The notes: a model not told the origin generated them from the letters alone. 34,598 nt of DNA from Bacteroides sp. (GCA_014802265.1 JAAVCP010000094.1:1-34598); one strand, 5' to 3'; positions 1 through 9,184 are shown, numbered from the stretch's first letter. Numbers and translations: made by a program.

Positions 1-31
1 CTCACTGCTACCGGGTTATAGAAACGCAAAA

Positions 32-57
32 GACGTGAGGCTTATCTGCGTCACGTC
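32..57 (-). terminator. Hairpin, candidate terminator on the minus strand
   Basis: GACGTGA (32-38) pairs perfectly with TCACGTC (51-57) around a 12-nt loop. Read on the minus strand, the stem is followed by TTTTGCG, a short T tract. It could stop a minus-strand transcript that reads through the stronger hairpin at 504-548, or end an RNA made from 60-500. Confidence 0.4.
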
Positions 58-177
58 CTTCAGTTTCCGGTATCGCCAAACACCTTACAAATAAGACTTG
101 AAGAAACAGCCCCACGTCTATATTCTGTGGGAGGTATGTATCCAACCGGATATTACCTGTTGTGGCAGAATATAGAT

Positions 178-367
178 AGTGGGCATTCTTCCTCGAGAGT
201 CCATTTGCAGTTTACTGTTTTGGCGATTTCGAAACTGAGAACTTTCGGCAAGATGCCTTTTGCGTGGACTCGTTTTCATCCGAAACTCTTTCCGGAAGAC
301 CTGCGCAACAGGCACAGGTTGCGAATCCGATTGCAAATTTAGCATTTTATTTTGAAGAATGCCCACT
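178..367. repeat. 190-bp unit with perfect 14-bp terminal inverted repeats
   Basis: AGTGGGCATTCTTC at 178-191 is the exact reverse complement of GAAGAATGCCCACT at 354-367. The trinucleotide GAT lies directly outside both ends (175-177 and 368-370), like a 3-bp target-site duplication. The interior encodes nothing recognisable. A minus-strand TAnnTTTG match (TAAATTTG, 334-341) lies inside. A miniature non-autonomous transposable element is one reading; a structured RNA closed by the 14-bp stem is the other. Confidence 0.55.
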
Positions 368-503
368 GATAAGCTGCTTTTCTTCAATAAAAAAGTATGT
401 TGTAAAACATATTTACGCTTTCCGTTCCTCTGAACAGATACTTTAGGGGCAAAATTACACATATAATGTGCCAGATGACGGCAGAAGGTAAACATTTATT
501 AAA

Positions 504-548
504 GAATGCTCCATAAAAGTTAAGTAAACTAACTTTTATGGAGCATTC
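504..548 (-). terminator. Strong terminator of the PUL operon
   Basis: A perfect 19-bp stem (504-522 with 530-548) encloses a 7-nt loop, 28 bp beyond the stop codon of the last PUL gene. On the minus strand the stem is followed by TTTAATAAATG, a short T-rich tail. On the plus strand it is followed by an A-rich run. It is the natural end of the minus-strand operon. Confidence 0.85.
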
Positions 549-576
549 AGTTATTAAAAAAGAGAATATATTTGGC

Positions 577-2925
577 TCATTTAGTCTCTCCCTGTCTCAT
601 GAGGGCTTCGATATAATAATAGTCGGCATAGTTTAGAGGCACGTCTATCTCTGAGCCCGCAGGGTGATGCCCGGTACTGTGGTCAAGGATAAAGCCTTGT
701 TTCTCACCCTGGGGAATACGGTAGGAGGTGGTGAGATTCTTCATGCTCTCATCGGCATATTTGCGATAGGTAACCCCCTTTTCAGGTTCTACATAATCGC
801 TCAGGAGATATAGCCCGGAAGCGAGTATGGCTGCTGCCGAGGCATCGCGCGGCACCTCATTATTAACTCTTCCCGGGGTTGCAGTCATAATTTCCGGCAT
901 CTTCATGTCCCAATAAGGGATTTTGTCGCCGGGCATATTGGGAAGCGAAAGCATAAGGTCGGCTATTTTCTCACTCATGTCGAGATAACGCTTGTCTCCG
1001 GTGTATTTATAACACTGTGCAAACCCATACAGCCCCCAGGCTTGTCCACGGCTCCAATACGAATCATCGGCATATCCTTGTGCCGTACATTTCATTCTGA
1101 CCGAGCCGTCTTGCGGATCATAGTCAACCACATGATATGATGACCCATCTTCCCTGAAATGATTGGCAAGGGTGGTGTTGGCATGATTTACGGCTATGTC
1201 ATAATAGAGGGAATCGCCGGTCAGTTCAGTTGCCTGAAACAGCATCTCGAGATTCATCATATTGTCGATGATCACCGGAAACTTCCATTTGTCGGCATTG
1301 TGGTCCCAGGAGCGAATAGACCTCACCGCAGGGTTATATCGGGTGGCAAGAGTCTTGGCGCTCCGAAGCACGACATCTTTGTAAGACTGCTCCCCGGTGA
1401 GGGCATAACCCTTTCCGAAACTGTCATTCATCATGAAGCCGAGGTCATGAGTGCCCTTATGCCATTTTGACTCCTCAATGGGCCATGTCCATGAAATTGC
1501 GGTCTCTCTCCATTCAGGTTGATTAGTGTAGTCATATAGCTGCCAGAGAGTCCCCGCAAAGAACCCGGAACACCAGTCGTGGGGGTGAACCATCACTAAT
1601 GTGCCGTCATTCCTTACAGTGCGCGGCGTCACCTTCCGGTCAGCTGCATTCCCTTTATCCCGGAGTGCTTCCCCGGCGCATTTCACCGCATACTCCACCT
1701 GCGGCAGTATCGACACCATAGCGTCATCTATTTCACGTGGAGCAAGATACGTCAGGTTAAAAGGCTCGGAATAGTCGAGCACACGGTTCTGAAAATATTT
1801 GTTGGCAAGATCTTTTCTCTGCGGGTTAAGCAGCTGCCATCTGTAAAGGTCTTTCAATGCCTCCTGTTTTTTCCCTTCCATTCCGGAAATCTGCTGATAT
1901 TCCCATTCCGGGGCACCTCTCCCTATATACCGGGCTAAGAAATCGAGACCTTTCTCCACGCTTCTGCCATCCGGGGAGACAGTGGCACCCATGTCAAGAC
2001 CGTTGGCGGCTGCCATTTCCATAATGTCAAGCAGATGAGTGAGGTTATATTGGGAATATCCGAAAGCAAGGGTCCTTCCAAGCTCATGTGGCTGACTGCC
2101 GTCGGGTTCAATCTGAGTGAATATGCGGTTTGGAGCCACCTCCTGGGCAATCTTCTCCGCCGTGTCTTTGCGCCCGGAGTAAAGAGCAAATGCCATCACC
2201 TGCGCGTCGTAGGCAGTGGAATGATTGTTTGCCTGCCTGCTTTCCTCTTGTCCTTGTGGAGAGGTAAGCATCCAGTCGGTGAGATCTGAGAACCATTGCC
2301 TGAGAGCTGCCGAATCTTTCTTGGTGAAAGCGTGTGATTTCTCGATAAGCGGGAGTGCGCTGACCATCTCCACAAATGAATAAGCATCGAGCACACCATA
2401 GCATCTACCTTTCCCTCCGTTATGACCCGGTATCATCTGCGCATACTCCAGGTTAGGATTCATGCGGGTGGCTTTGTCAATAAACCATGTCCTAAGAAGT
2501 TGTGTGGCTTTCCGGGCATACTTCTCGTCGTCGGTGAGGTAATATGCGAGACATAGTGTCGTGATACGGTCGGCTGTTTCTCCGAGGCGGTTACGGTCAA
2601 GGCGATATATTTCCGGATTGGTCATGCCGTCACGGTTGATATATGGCAATCCGTCCGGTTTCGACGGGTCGCGCCAGAAATAACGTGCCTGGCTCATATA
2701 GTCGTGCTTGCTGCCACTTGGTGGCACAATGTCTTTGTCCATCACCGATAAAGGGGCAACCGTCAGCAGACTGTCAGCCTTAAGTAGCATCTGACGGAGC
2801 GATGCCTGATAGAAAGGACGGTCAATATTCTCCTTCACAATGTCAAGACGGGGAAGGTTCACGACATTGGCAACGGTTGAGCCACATGCCGCAGCCATAA
2901 GTATAGGGATTATGTATCTTTTCAT
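577..2925 (-). CDS. Fusion: alginate-lyase-like polysaccharide lyase + GH88 unsaturated glucuronyl hydrolase
   Basis: A 782-residue two-enzyme protein. Residues 1-20 are an export signal; Cys14 could make it a lipoprotein but the signal is short for that. Residues about 30-395 match the alginate lyase (alpha/alpha toroid) fold, with NNHS at 233-236 and PDGSQPHELGRT at 274-285 followed by Tyr290. I think PL38 is the nearest CAZy family. Residues about 398-782 are GH88: the GL1-type catalytic aspartates appear as Asp494 in THDLGF and Asp554 in DNMMNL, with SRGQAWGLYGF at 625-635. Lyases leave a 4,5-unsaturated uronic acid on the product end, and GH88 removes exactly that residue, so one chain performs two successive steps. 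It is the last gene of the PUL and its start overlaps the GH2 stop by ATGA, implying translational coupling. The probable location is the periplasm. The lyase substrate (glucuronan, alginate or other) cannot be read from sequence. Confidence 0.88.
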   Translation of the reverse strand: MKRYIIPILMAAACGSTVANVVNLPRLDIVKENIDRPFYQASLRQMLLKADSLLTVAPLSVMDKDIVPPSGSKHDYMSQARYFWRDPSKPDGLPYINRDGMTNPEIYRLDRNRLGETADRITTLCLAYYLTDDEKYARKATQLLRTWFIDKATRMNPNLEYAQMIPGHNGGKGRCYGVLDAYSFVEMVSALPLIEKSHAFTKKDSAALRQWFSDLTDWMLTSPQGQEESRQANNHSTAYDAQVMAFALYSGRKDTAEKIAQEVAPNRIFTQIEPDGSQPHELGRTLAFGYSQYNLTHLLDIMEMAAANGLDMGATVSPDGRSVEKGLDFLARYIGRGAPEWEYQQISGMEGKKQEALKDLYRWQLLNPQRKDLANKYFQNRVLDYSEPFNLTYLAPREIDDAMVSILPQVEYAVKCAGEALRDKGNAADRKVTPRTVRNDGTLVMVHPHDWCSGFFAGTLWQLYDYTNQPEWRETAISWTWPIEESKWHKGTHDLGFMMNDSFGKGYALTGEQSYKDVVLRSAKTLATRYNPAVRSIRSWDHNADKWKFPVIIDNMMNLEMLFQATELTGDSLYYDIAVNHANTTLANHFREDGSSYHVVDYDPQDGSVRMKCTAQGYADDSYWSRGQAWGLYGFAQCYKYTGDKRYLDMSEKIADLMLSLPNMPGDKIPYWDMKMPEIMTATPGRVNNEVPRDASAAAILASGLYLLSDYVEPEKGVTYRKYADESMKNLTTSYRIPQGEKQGFILDHSTGHHPAGSEIDVPLNYADYYYIEALMRQGETK

Positions 2926-5489
2926 AATTTGCGCAGTTTTATCGTATTAAGGAACGGCGTTCCTGTTATGGGTATGAATTTAATGTCTATGCTGTTGTCA
3001 GCAGAAGGGATTATATATTTCGTTATAGATGCGAATTTACTTCCGTTTAGTTCTGAGGGGGAGAAACTCTCAGCAGCTGTCTTGCCATTGATTACGATTG
3101 CAAAACGGGTTGCCGCGTCATTTTTTACTGACTCATGACCGAGCATGTATGCGAGGGCAGGGGAGTTGCCTGACGGGTCGGCGAATCCTAACTCCAACTC
3201 ATAGTCACCGTCAGGCACGTCAAACCGATAACCTTCGACATTTTCTGCCATCGCTTGAAACAGCGGCAGGTCTTCCGTGCCTTTGATTTCAGCCGTGACT
3301 CTTTTATTTTTACCCCCTGTCCTTCCCCATTTCCCAGGGGAATAGATACGGTCTTCCACCCATGTAAGCCCGGTGACCGGTGAAATATAGGAACAGTTGC
3401 TCCCTACATTGACGGCTAATTCAACTCCGTTGGCAGTATCGGCAGCAAGGGTCTCAGGCACTATATTAAGCTCAATGTCATATACGTCTGTGGCATTGCC
3501 ACCCTCCGCAATGAGTGTGTTCTTACCTTTATGCAGGGGAACATAGAATATCACCGTGTGATTCTCAACATTCTTCTTTCCGAACTTCTCACCATTCACT
3601 GTCAGCTCAACACATGGGGTGTTGGCATATACTTTTACGGGCATAGTTACGGTTGCCGAGTCTGACACCACGGTTCTTACCTGCCAGTCGCGTGAGGCAA
3701 TGTGTATATGGTCAATGTCATCGCGCCATGATGCCTTAAAAAAATGATATACGTCTTTCGGAGTGCGGTCGGCATACAGCAGCCCCTTGTTATTGATTCT
3801 TGGCATAGATTCCTCACGCAGCGCAGACCCGAAGTCGATGAGGTTCCAGTGTGCCCCTCCTGTAACAAAAGCACTATCTTCGATCACGGGGATATAATGC
3901 TCGAGATACTTTTGCTGATATTCTATGCTGAAGTCAAACGGTTCGGGCGACAGTGAATGGATCCTTTTGTCAGATCCGGCACCATATTCACTTACAATTA
4001 TCGGCTTAGAGGGATTATCATGGCGAGCCTTCGACAGAAAATTCTCAAATCCTTGGAGATCGCCGCCATACCAGCCCTGATATAGATTCCAGCCGTTGAC
4101 ATCATTTACTGATGCTATGCCGGAGGTGATGTATTCGTCACTGCCGTGGAATGCCATGGTGGAGAGGCGCGACGGATCGCTTTCCCGTGTAACTTTCTCC
4201 AGACGGTCAATTAGGTCATGGGTGCGCCGCAACACTGAGGCAAATGCACTGTCAGACGGGTTTTCCCTGCGTGCTTTGAGAAGGATCTCATTCATGTAGC
4301 CCCACATTATGACTGAGGGGTGATTATAGTGCTGTGCTATCATCTCACGGAGATTCGTTTCCGCATTATTTGCATAGCCGGGGTCATCAGGCACAATGTC
4401 AATCACCGGAATCTCCTCCCATACAAGCAGACCGAGCTTATCGGCATATTCCAGTATCGCCGGATCTTGAGGATAATGCGATATCCTTATAAAATTGGCA
4501 CCCATATCCTTTGCTGACAGCATGTCGCGGCGGTGAACTTCGTCACGGAGAGCCGGACCGTAGGGCTTCATGTCCTGATGGCGGCATATCCCACGAAGTT
4601 TCAACGGCTTGCCGTTAAGAATGAACCTGCCGTCGTCATCAAATCCGAATTCCCTTAGCCCGGTGTCGGTAGTGAGGCGATCAACTATGTTTCGGTTGGA
4701 ATCAAGCAGCAGTGCCTCAACGCGATATAACTCCGGATTATGCGGACTCCATAGGTGGGGATTCTGAATGTCAGGGAAAGACAATGATAGATCCTGAGTG
4801 GAATTTGCTTTCAGAGCTATATTTTTTGATACAGACTTAAGTTGTTCTCCGGAAGGGGAGTAAAGTTTCAGTTCAATTGTAAGTTTCTCTTGTCGGTCGC
4901 CTTCATTTATTAATGAGAGATCAGTGTCTATTACCCATTTGCCATTGTTTAAGACCGGAGTTACTTTTATTCCGGGAGCAGCAAAATGGTCAAGAGAAAA
5001 GTGGGAATCGGGGTAATCTTCCAGCCACACATCACGGTAGATGCCGCCAAAAAATGTGAAGTCTCCCGAGAAGGGTGGGATGTCGGCTCTGTCATTGTCT
5101 ACCTCCACCTCAATCACATTTGGGGAGGTGAATGAAAGATATTCGGTGGCAGGGATTATGAACGATGTGTAGCCTCCTTCATGGTGACCTGCCTCCTTAT
5201 TGTTGATGCGTATATTTGCACTTTTTGATACACCCTCAAACCGAAGGTAGAAGTTACGTCCGGCGTCAGCGGGAGTCAATGAGAGGACACGTCGGTAGAT
5301 GCCTTTCCCTTTCCGATAATCTTTCTCTGTATAAGCATCGGTGTTCCAGGTATGTGGGAGGTTAACGGCAGTCCATTCAGTGTCGTCTCCCATTTTGAAT
5401 TGCCAGCCATCATTAATGGAAATCTTTTTGGCAACCGAAGAGATGACCGCCGATCCCAGAAGAACGAGTATGATCAATAATCTCAGCAT
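2922..5489 (-). CDS. GH2 glycosidase (beta-galactosidase / beta-glucuronidase type) with malectin-like C-terminus
   Basis: An 855-residue exo-acting glycosidase of family GH2, secreted by a signal peptide (about 1-20). The N-terminal jelly-roll sugar-binding domain spans about 22-160, an immunoglobulin-like domain about 165-278 and the TIM barrel about 280-600. The general acid is Glu401 in WGYMNE and the nucleophile Glu501 in IIVSEYGAG. A DUF4982-like beta domain covers about 610-678. The last 170 residues, with GSNCSYISP, an aromatic-rich stretch and FLNTIKLRKL, resemble the malectin / CBM57 module often fused to Bacteroidales GH2 enzymes. Family GH2 includes beta-galactosidases, beta-glucuronidases and beta-mannosidases. 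The lyase-GH88 partner makes a beta-glucuronidase attractive, but this is inference. A 145-bp gap containing a hairpin separates it from the upstream binding-protein gene. Confidence 0.9.
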   Translation of the reverse strand: MLRLLIILVLLGSAVISSVAKKISINDGWQFKMGDDTEWTAVNLPHTWNTDAYTEKDYRKGKGIYRRVLSLTPADAGRNFYLRFEGVSKSANIRINNKEAGHHEGGYTSFIIPATEYLSFTSPNVIEVEVDNDRADIPPFSGDFTFFGGIYRDVWLEDYPDSHFSLDHFAAPGIKVTPVLNNGKWVIDTDLSLINEGDRQEKLTIELKLYSPSGEQLKSVSKNIALKANSTQDLSLSFPDIQNPHLWSPHNPELYRVEALLLDSNRNIVDRLTTDTGLREFGFDDDGRFILNGKPLKLRGICRHQDMKPYGPALRDEVHRRDMLSAKDMGANFIRISHYPQDPAILEYADKLGLLVWEEIPVIDIVPDDPGYANNAETNLREMIAQHYNHPSVIMWGYMNEILLKARRENPSDSAFASVLRRTHDLIDRLEKVTRESDPSRLSTMAFHGSDEYITSGIASVNDVNGWNLYQGWYGGDLQGFENFLSKARHDNPSKPIIVSEYGAGSDKRIHSLSPEPFDFSIEYQQKYLEHYIPVIEDSAFVTGGAHWNLIDFGSALREESMPRINNKGLLYADRTPKDVYHFFKASWRDDIDHIHIASRDWQVRTVVSDSATVTMPVKVYANTPCVELTVNGEKFGKKNVENHTVIFYVPLHKGKNTLIAEGGNATDVYDIELNIVPETLAADTANGVELAVNVGSNCSYISPVTGLTWVEDRIYSPGKWGRTGGKNKRVTAEIKGTEDLPLFQAMAENVEGYRFDVPDGDYELELGFADPSGNSPALAYMLGHESVKNDAATRFAIVINGKTAAESFSPSELNGSKFASITKYIIPSADNSIDIKFIPITGTPFLNTIKLRKL

Positions 5490-5533
5490 GATTAAGGTGA
5501 CAGCTAAAAAGTATTATTATAAGAAAATTTATT

Positions 5534-5588
5534 AAGAAAGGCCGCTGTTTCCACCGACTATACAGGCGTAGAAACACCGACCTTTCTT
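5534..5588 (-). terminator. Intercistronic two-part hairpin inside the PUL
   Basis: AAGAAAGG (5534-5541) pairs with CCTTTCTT (5581-5588), and further in TGTTTC (5546-5551) pairs with GAAACA (5571-5576), with a 4-nt internal loop on each side. Minus-strand RNA continues with AATAAATTTTCTT. It lies between the glycan-binding protein gene and the GH2 gene, so it may act as a partial terminator or a processing and stability element that sets lower expression for the two distal genes. Confidence 0.6.
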
Positions 5589-5634
5589 TTTATTTACAAT
5601 CTTTTTTACCTTTGGTTTAAACCTGCCGGGGCAA

Positions 5635-7659
5635 TTATTTCTTCACGATGTCGAAGGTGCCTTTGTCAGTTCCGGCAGAGAGATCAATTGTCATCACATA
5701 GGTTGCTCCCTGTTCGAGCTGCACTCCGTCGGCAAGTTCAAAGTTGCCGGCATCCTTGATGAGCTTGCTTGCTTCGTCGGTGAAAGTCAGTGAGGAAGTG
5801 GGATATTCGCCGCCCCAGCCGTCCTGATGGAAGAACTTAAACGACAGATAGTCGAAGCGCAGACGCTCGCCATATACAGAACCTTGCTCAGGACCGGCTA
5901 TACCTGTAAACTGATACACTTTGGGAGAAACCTCAGCCATGCAGTATGCTTTCCCCGGTACCCAGTCAAACTGGCTGTCGAGCGACGGTGAGCCTACACC
6001 CCAGCCCATGAGCCAAAGGGCACCTGAACCGTCAGCCTGAAGAGTCATCTCCGAACCGTCGGCATTGACACGCTTTGCGCTGAGGGTACCGTTGAGTTTG
6101 TCAAGGATAATATTGTAATGACCGTCAACGGGAAGGAACGTAATGTCGAAGGCATCTTCATCAAAGCTGAAATAGTCGGGGTCATAATAGAGATCGGCGA
6201 GTGCGCTAAACTCTTTGAATGTGATCTTAGAGTTCTGGGTAAGCTCTGTGACAGCTGAATACAGTGCATTGTCGGAGGTGTCCATCTTCTGCCCGTTGAT
6301 GTAGATTGGGCGTTCCTCAAACTGTTGTTCGCCGTTATAATCCACTGTCATTATAGCGTCGTTGATACCCTGTGTAAGGTCTACGGTTATCACATAGATG
6401 CCGTTGTCCTGAAGCACTACGCCTTCTTCAAGGAAGAGGTTGCCGTTATCATGACCGTTGTCACCTGTACCCACGCCGATGAGATCAGATTTCGACACGA
6501 GGTCATTGCCTGTCAGTTCTACACCCCAGCCCATCTGACCGAAGAACTTGAAGTTGATATTGTCTACTGCCACGGTCTTGCCTCCGATAAGGGTTGCCTG
6601 ATAGGTCTTATCACCTGTAGGAGCCATGCAGATGGCATTTTCAGTGGTCCAGCCCACTTCATTGGAGAGTGATGGCTGACCGATTCCCTGACCGATTATC
6701 CAGAGTGCGCCGGTCCCGTCAGTGTTAAGCGTTGCAGGCTGGTCGCCATTGAGCTTGTAGACACGGAAATAGCGGAGCTTGGTGTCGGCGATTATGCGGT
6801 AGTTGCCGTTATATGCGTTGAAGGTCAGCGAGCCGTCTTCATTCTTTGTGAAGTAGTCGGGGTTGATCCACCATTCTGCATATTCAGGGAAGCCTTCAGG
6901 GGTGAGGGTGTCACCCTTTGCAAGCGTCATATCTATCTTGGAAGTTGTCTCGTCGATTGCCTCGAGTTGCTGCCCGTTGATGGTGAGGGTGACAAACGGT
7001 GAGCCTTCGAAAGAGAATGTGTTGAAAGAGATAGTGTAGCGCCCCGGTGTTGAGTTGGAGAATGGTATCATTCCGTCGGCATAGGGCTTAATCTCACTGT
7101 TCTCATATCCGAATACTATCTCGTTGCCGTTGTCACCGAGGGCGGGAGCCACGATTACGCCGCGCATTTCAGACGGGAAACGCTGGGTAACGGAGTAGAC
7201 ATACTGCTGCTCACGCTGCATCACATATTCCTCACCTGTCTCGGCACGGAAAATGAGCGACTGATAGTCGGGGTGGGTAACGTTGACATTATAGATCTGT
7301 TCCGAAGTAGTGAAGTGAATGTTCTGAAGGGTGAGGCGCAGGGTGGCTTTGCCGTCGGGAATATTAGCGTAGTAGGGCACGTAGATTCTCCCCTCATAGG
7401 TTTCACCGCTCACTTTTGTGCGGATAACTTTCTCGCTCACCATTTCATCACCGAAGTAAAGTTCGGCATGAATGGTTGAAAGGGGCACTTCCTGGTCAGT
7501 GGCTTTTATTGCAAAGTAGAGTGAGTCGCCGAAGCAAGCCTCCCCGAGGTTGCCTGTCACGTCCATCACAGGATTGCCGGGTGCCATCTCATCGTCGCTG
7601 CACGCCGTGATCAGCGAAGACGATGCGAGCAGCATGGCAAATAATTTATATGGTTTCAT
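5635..7659 (-). CDS. Surface glycan-binding lipoprotein (SusE/SusF position)
   Basis: A 674-residue lipoprotein: the lipobox ends in ITAC with Cys20, followed by SDDE, the Bacteroidetes signal for display on the outer face of the outer membrane. Beta-rich N-terminal domains span about 25-220. Two homologous modules follow, about 226-440 and 451-673. Each starts with an INGQ strand and contains a YF motif after PD, a DG(T/S)GALW motif (314-320 and 543-549), G.G.PSL, and NFKFF or SFKFF (369-373 and 606-610). They are surely an internal duplication. No catalytic motif is seen. Its place after SusC, SusD and GH30 makes it the surface glycan-binding protein of this PUL, holding the polymer next to the SusCD pump. 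It resembles the DUF5121/DUF5125 group as I remember it; the exact family is uncertain. The gene starts 31 bp after the GH30 stop. Confidence 0.85.
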   Translation of the reverse strand: MKPYKLFAMLLASSSLITACSDDEMAPGNPVMDVTGNLGEACFGDSLYFAIKATDQEVPLSTIHAELYFGDEMVSEKVIRTKVSGETYEGRIYVPYYANIPDGKATLRLTLQNIHFTTSEQIYNVNVTHPDYQSLIFRAETGEEYVMQREQQYVYSVTQRFPSEMRGVIVAPALGDNGNEIVFGYENSEIKPYADGMIPFSNSTPGRYTISFNTFSFEGSPFVTLTINGQQLEAIDETTSKIDMTLAKGDTLTPEGFPEYAEWWINPDYFTKNEDGSLTFNAYNGNYRIIADTKLRYFRVYKLNGDQPATLNTDGTGALWIIGQGIGQPSLSNEVGWTTENAICMAPTGDKTYQATLIGGKTVAVDNINFKFFGQMGWGVELTGNDLVSKSDLIGVGTGDNGHDNGNLFLEEGVVLQDNGIYVITVDLTQGINDAIMTVDYNGEQQFEERPIYINGQKMDTSDNALYSAVTELTQNSKITFKEFSALADLYYDPDYFSFDEDAFDITFLPVDGHYNIILDKLNGTLSAKRVNADGSEMTLQADGSGALWLMGWGVGSPSLDSQFDWVPGKAYCMAEVSPKVYQFTGIAGPEQGSVYGERLRFDYLSFKFFHQDGWGGEYPTSSLTFTDEASKLIKDAGNFELADGVQLEQGATYVMTIDLSAGTDKGTFDIVKK

Positions 7660-7690
7660 ATAGTTCTTAGTGAATTGTTAAGATTTTGGG

Positions 7691-9184
7691 TTATTTCCAT
7701 GATAGAGAGACTATGCCGTTGCCGGGGACGCTCACCGGGAAATGGTGGGAGCCGTCGTCAACAGTGGCTTTCACATCATTGGAGGTACTGTTGCTGAGTA
7801 CGAGGGCAAAAGAATTGTCAGGGTTCCTGAAAGCTGAGTAGGTAAGCCCGTTGGTTGAGAACCCTCTTGTGCCGATCCTTACCGCACCCGGCTGAACGGC
7901 AGCCGACATATGTGCCATGATGTAGTAGAAGGAATTGCGTCTGATGGTTTTATAGTCATCGGAAATGTCTACTGCGCCAAAACCGGTTGTACAGCCGCCG
8001 GGGCGGTTGGGTCCGCGCTGGGCATCGAGCATAAGGTTCCAGATTATCGCGCCACGGCTCCAGCGGTTGACAGTGCCGAGGGTGATCTGCTCCATGTCGT
8101 TGACAAGGCGTTTCTGAAGATTGGCTCCGTCGTTCCAGTCGCCCGCAGTAGATTCGGTGAATACCAATTCTTTATCAGGATTGGCTGCATGCACGGTGTT
8201 CAGCTCGTTCACGTCGCCGCCATAGTTATGGTAGGCAGCCCCGGCGATATATTGGGAAGCGTCTGCGTCGGCATATATCTTGGTGGGATAGCTCTTCTGG
8301 TCTGCCATATTGTCATAATTATAATTATGGTCGAAGGCATAGATCTTGGTGTCGATCCCTGCTTCGCGGAATTTAGGACCGAGAGCCTGCTTGATGAAGT
8401 CGCGCTGTTCTTCCCAGCCCATAAACATTGAGGCTGAGTTGCCACGGTTGAGGGGCTCGTTCTGGGGGGTCATCGCATAGATTTTGATGCCTTCCTTATT
8501 CATTGCCTGAATCCATTTCACGAAGTAAGTGGCATAATCCTGGTAGTAAGCCGGGTTAAGCTGCCCCCCTGTCCATGAATTGTAGGGCTGGAGATCGGTA
8601 AGATTGTTGACTTTCATCCATCGCGGAGCTGTCCAGGGTGAACCGAGGATCTTTATTGACGGATTAATTGCCAATATCTCCTTAAGCACGGGGATAACAT
8701 ATTTGGTCTCCTCGTCGGTCAGGGCGAAATTTTCAATCCCTTCCTTGTCACAGCAGGTGTATTCGCTCAGTGAGAAGTCGGAACAGCCGATGCATACTCT
8801 GATATAACTCATGCCGTAGCCTTCCGTTGGAGAGAAAGTCTCCTTCAGGAACTTTTGGCGGTCGCTGTCAGACATCTTCAGCAGATTGTAGGCAGTTGAG
8901 CCGGTGATGGCAGCCCCGAATCCGTCAATGGTCTGGAAGGTCTCATCAGGGGTGAGCCTGATTGTGGAGGGCGACATGTTGTCGGTGGTGCTGAATGCCG
9001 TCCATGTTTCGGTAAGGTCTTTCGCACGGTTGGCAGTAGTGGTCAGCACTCTCACGTCTTCCGTCTTTGTCTCCTCGGGGGCTGTCGGCTGAGGCTGGGG
9101 AGTGTCATTTTTGTCGCTCCCGCAAGAAATCATCATTGCACCAAGAGCGAATAGAGATGCTATAGTCACTTTAATAGTTGTCAT
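7691..9184 (-). CDS. GH30 endo-glycanase lipoprotein (beta-1,6-glucanase-like)
   Basis: A 497-residue GH30 enzyme with a lipoprotein signal (MISC, Cys21, then GSDKND) and a Pro/Glu/Thr-rich linker to about residue 42. The barrel begins at FQTIDGFGAA (83-92) and includes GYGMSYIRV (122-130) and ILGSPWTAPRWM (179-190). The acid/base is Glu243 in MTPQNEP and the nucleophile Glu344 in LVFTEST, 101 residues apart as expected for clan GH-A. The C-terminal beta side-domain spans about 430-497. GH30 covers endo-beta-1,6-glucanase, beta-1,6-galactanase, xylanases and glucocerebrosidase. The absence of an arginine-recognition loop that I could identify, and the locus order, favour a GH30_3-like beta-1,6-glucanase. 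The lipid anchor and acidic residues after the Cys suggest a surface enzyme making the initial cuts. It lies 27 bp after the SusD stop. Confidence 0.88.
   Translation of the reverse strand: MTTIKVTIASLFALGAMMISCGSDKNDTPQPQPTAPEETKTEDVRVLTTTANRAKDLTETWTAFSTTDNMSPSTIRLTPDETFQTIDGFGAAITGSTAYNLLKMSDSDRQKFLKETFSPTEGYGMSYIRVCIGCSDFSLSEYTCCDKEGIENFALTDEETKYVIPVLKEILAINPSIKILGSPWTAPRWMKVNNLTDLQPYNSWTGGQLNPAYYQDYATYFVKWIQAMNKEGIKIYAMTPQNEPLNRGNSASMFMGWEEQRDFIKQALGPKFREAGIDTKIYAFDHNYNYDNMADQKSYPTKIYADADASQYIAGAAYHNYGGDVNELNTVHAANPDKELVFTESTAGDWNDGANLQKRLVNDMEQITLGTVNRWSRGAIIWNLMLDAQRGPNRPGGCTTGFGAVDISDDYKTIRRNSFYYIMAHMSAAVQPGAVRIGTRGFSTNGLTYSAFRNPDNSFALVLSNSTSNDVKATVDDGSHHFPVSVPGNGIVSLSWK

Larger units (their letters stand above)
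1..503. other. Non-coding left edge, no supported gene
   Basis: No convincing gene is visible here. Several overlapping frames on both strands stay open across about 120-446, but none has a recognisable domain, a signal peptide or a plausible translation start. Their predicted proteins are rich in Arg, Gln, Ser and Cys in the way of chance translations. The stretch holds a small hairpin at 32-57 and a 190-bp unit with perfect terminal inverted repeats at 178-367. From memory, unverified, the segment resembles intergenic sequence that recurs in several Bacteroidales genomes, which would fit a dispersed repeat or a structured RNA. Confidence 0.5.

Noticed and set aside
118..495. Open frame of 125 codons on the minus strand at the left edge
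   Set aside because: No domain, no signal, and equally long open frames on the other strand; it overlaps the inverted-repeat unit and fits a non-coding repeat better than a gene.
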